This document shows, one piece after another, positions 21,714 to 22,070 of a DNA stretch of 22,070 bases (positions are counted from its first letter, which is position 1; each line of letters opens with the position of its first letter). The stretch is from a virus: positions 1-22,070 of the IMG/VR virus record IMGVR_UViG_3300032223_001703. The stretch is one strand, 5' to 3'. The notes beneath the pieces are model-generated. The model saw only the letters and a list, made by a program, of their open reading frames with translations. It was not told the origin of the DNA and ran no database searches. A program made the position numbers and the translations under genes.

Positions 21714-22070
21714 TTAAGCGTTATTTGACCAACCATATTGGTTGCCTCTTGGATGAATCGTAAATGAGCATTTAGCTTCAGCAGTTGGGTTAGTATCTAC
21801 ATCCCATTGACCTACTCGACCATTAAATGCGTAAGCAACTTCATTACCTGTGCCATCTGTAGCAACAATAACAAAAGTGCGATCAATTGTGCCATTGTAA
21901 GCATCTTGACGCATTTCAAGCAATTGTGTGTCAGCAGGATTCCATGCCGCAGTAATTGTCATTGATGTTGGTGGTGCTTGTGTAGGGATTTTGTCAGATT
22001 GACGGCTACCAGCCACATTAAAGTTAGCCATTGCATCATCTTGACCAAAAGCTGGAATAGCTTCTACAGG
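21714..22070 (-). CDS. major tail (tube) protein, N-terminus cut by window edge
   Basis: The minus frame is open from base 22070 to the stop at 21714-21716. An ATG at 22031 could be taken as the start, but the 13 codons before it (PVEAIPAFGQDDA) are open and coding-like, so I treat the gene as partial. The product has TSMTITAAWNPADTQLLEMR, then QDAYNGTIDRTFVIVATDGT, AYAFNGRVGQWDVDTNPTAE and AKCSFTIHPRGN, matching the C-terminal core strands of lambda V-type tail tube proteins (AWNP.D..ll..r.a...G..r.F.i...dG....yaF.g.V......). Being most abundant, it is normally the first tail gene. Confidence 0.8.
   Translation of the reverse strand, partial: PVEAIPAFGQDDAMANFNVAGSRQSDKIPTQAPPTSMTITAAWNPADTQLLEMRQDAYNGTIDRTFVIVATDGTGNEVAYAFNGRVGQWDVDTNPTAEAKCSFTIHPRGNQYGWSNNA

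Overview
The window is the A+T-rich genome segment of a tailed phage or prophage of a Gram-negative bacterium. Its tail operon has the lambda-like siphovirus order: tail tube, frameshifted assembly chaperone, HK97 gp10-like protein, tape measure, M/L-like tail-tip proteins, J-like tip protein, fibres. The host is probably a PQQ-using methylotroph or similar proteobacterium, because the phage carries a 23-codon gene that reads as a complete PqqA precursor peptide. Host assignment is inference.

Left end (1-800, minus strand): a partial DUF1376 (YdaU-type) replication protein that runs off the window, preceded by a VRR-NUC nuclease. A 110-base divergent intergenic region follows.

Early region (911-4207, plus strand): a tightly packed operon of small proteins of unknown function, including two very short genes (1967-2077, a one-span membrane peptide; 3070-3198, 42 aa). 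It continues into a recombination set: ERF single-strand annealing protein, YqaJ/lambda-Exo-type exonuclease and a small protein ending in an SSB-like acidic tip. The operon ends with pqqA at 4136-4207, about 95 bases of structured 3' sequence and a good intrinsic terminator at 4303-4329.

Convergence zone (4208-4413): no protein gene; it holds the pqqA 3' region, the terminator and a perfect 20-bp palindrome touching the end of the opposing operon.

Late region (22070-4414, minus strand, read right to left): major tail protein (partial), a small protein, G-like chaperone with an A9 slippery run that opens a -1 frame into the T-like ORF, gp10-like protein, tape measure, two tail-tip proteins, a GNAT-like protein, J-like tip protein, a collar-like fibre protein, two small phage proteins, a structural protein, and a 1062-aa collagen-like fibre made of Gly-X-Ser triplets. 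Downstream are a conserved phage protein of unknown role, a methyltransferase, a GT2-type glycosyltransferase, a GT9-like half protein, two small proteins (one membrane-bound), an HNH-type endonuclease and a small conserved protein. Almost all late genes overlap or abut, so they are probably co-transcribed.

The most notable item is the phage-borne pqqA. If expressed, it would supply the substrate peptide of host PQQ biosynthesis during infection.
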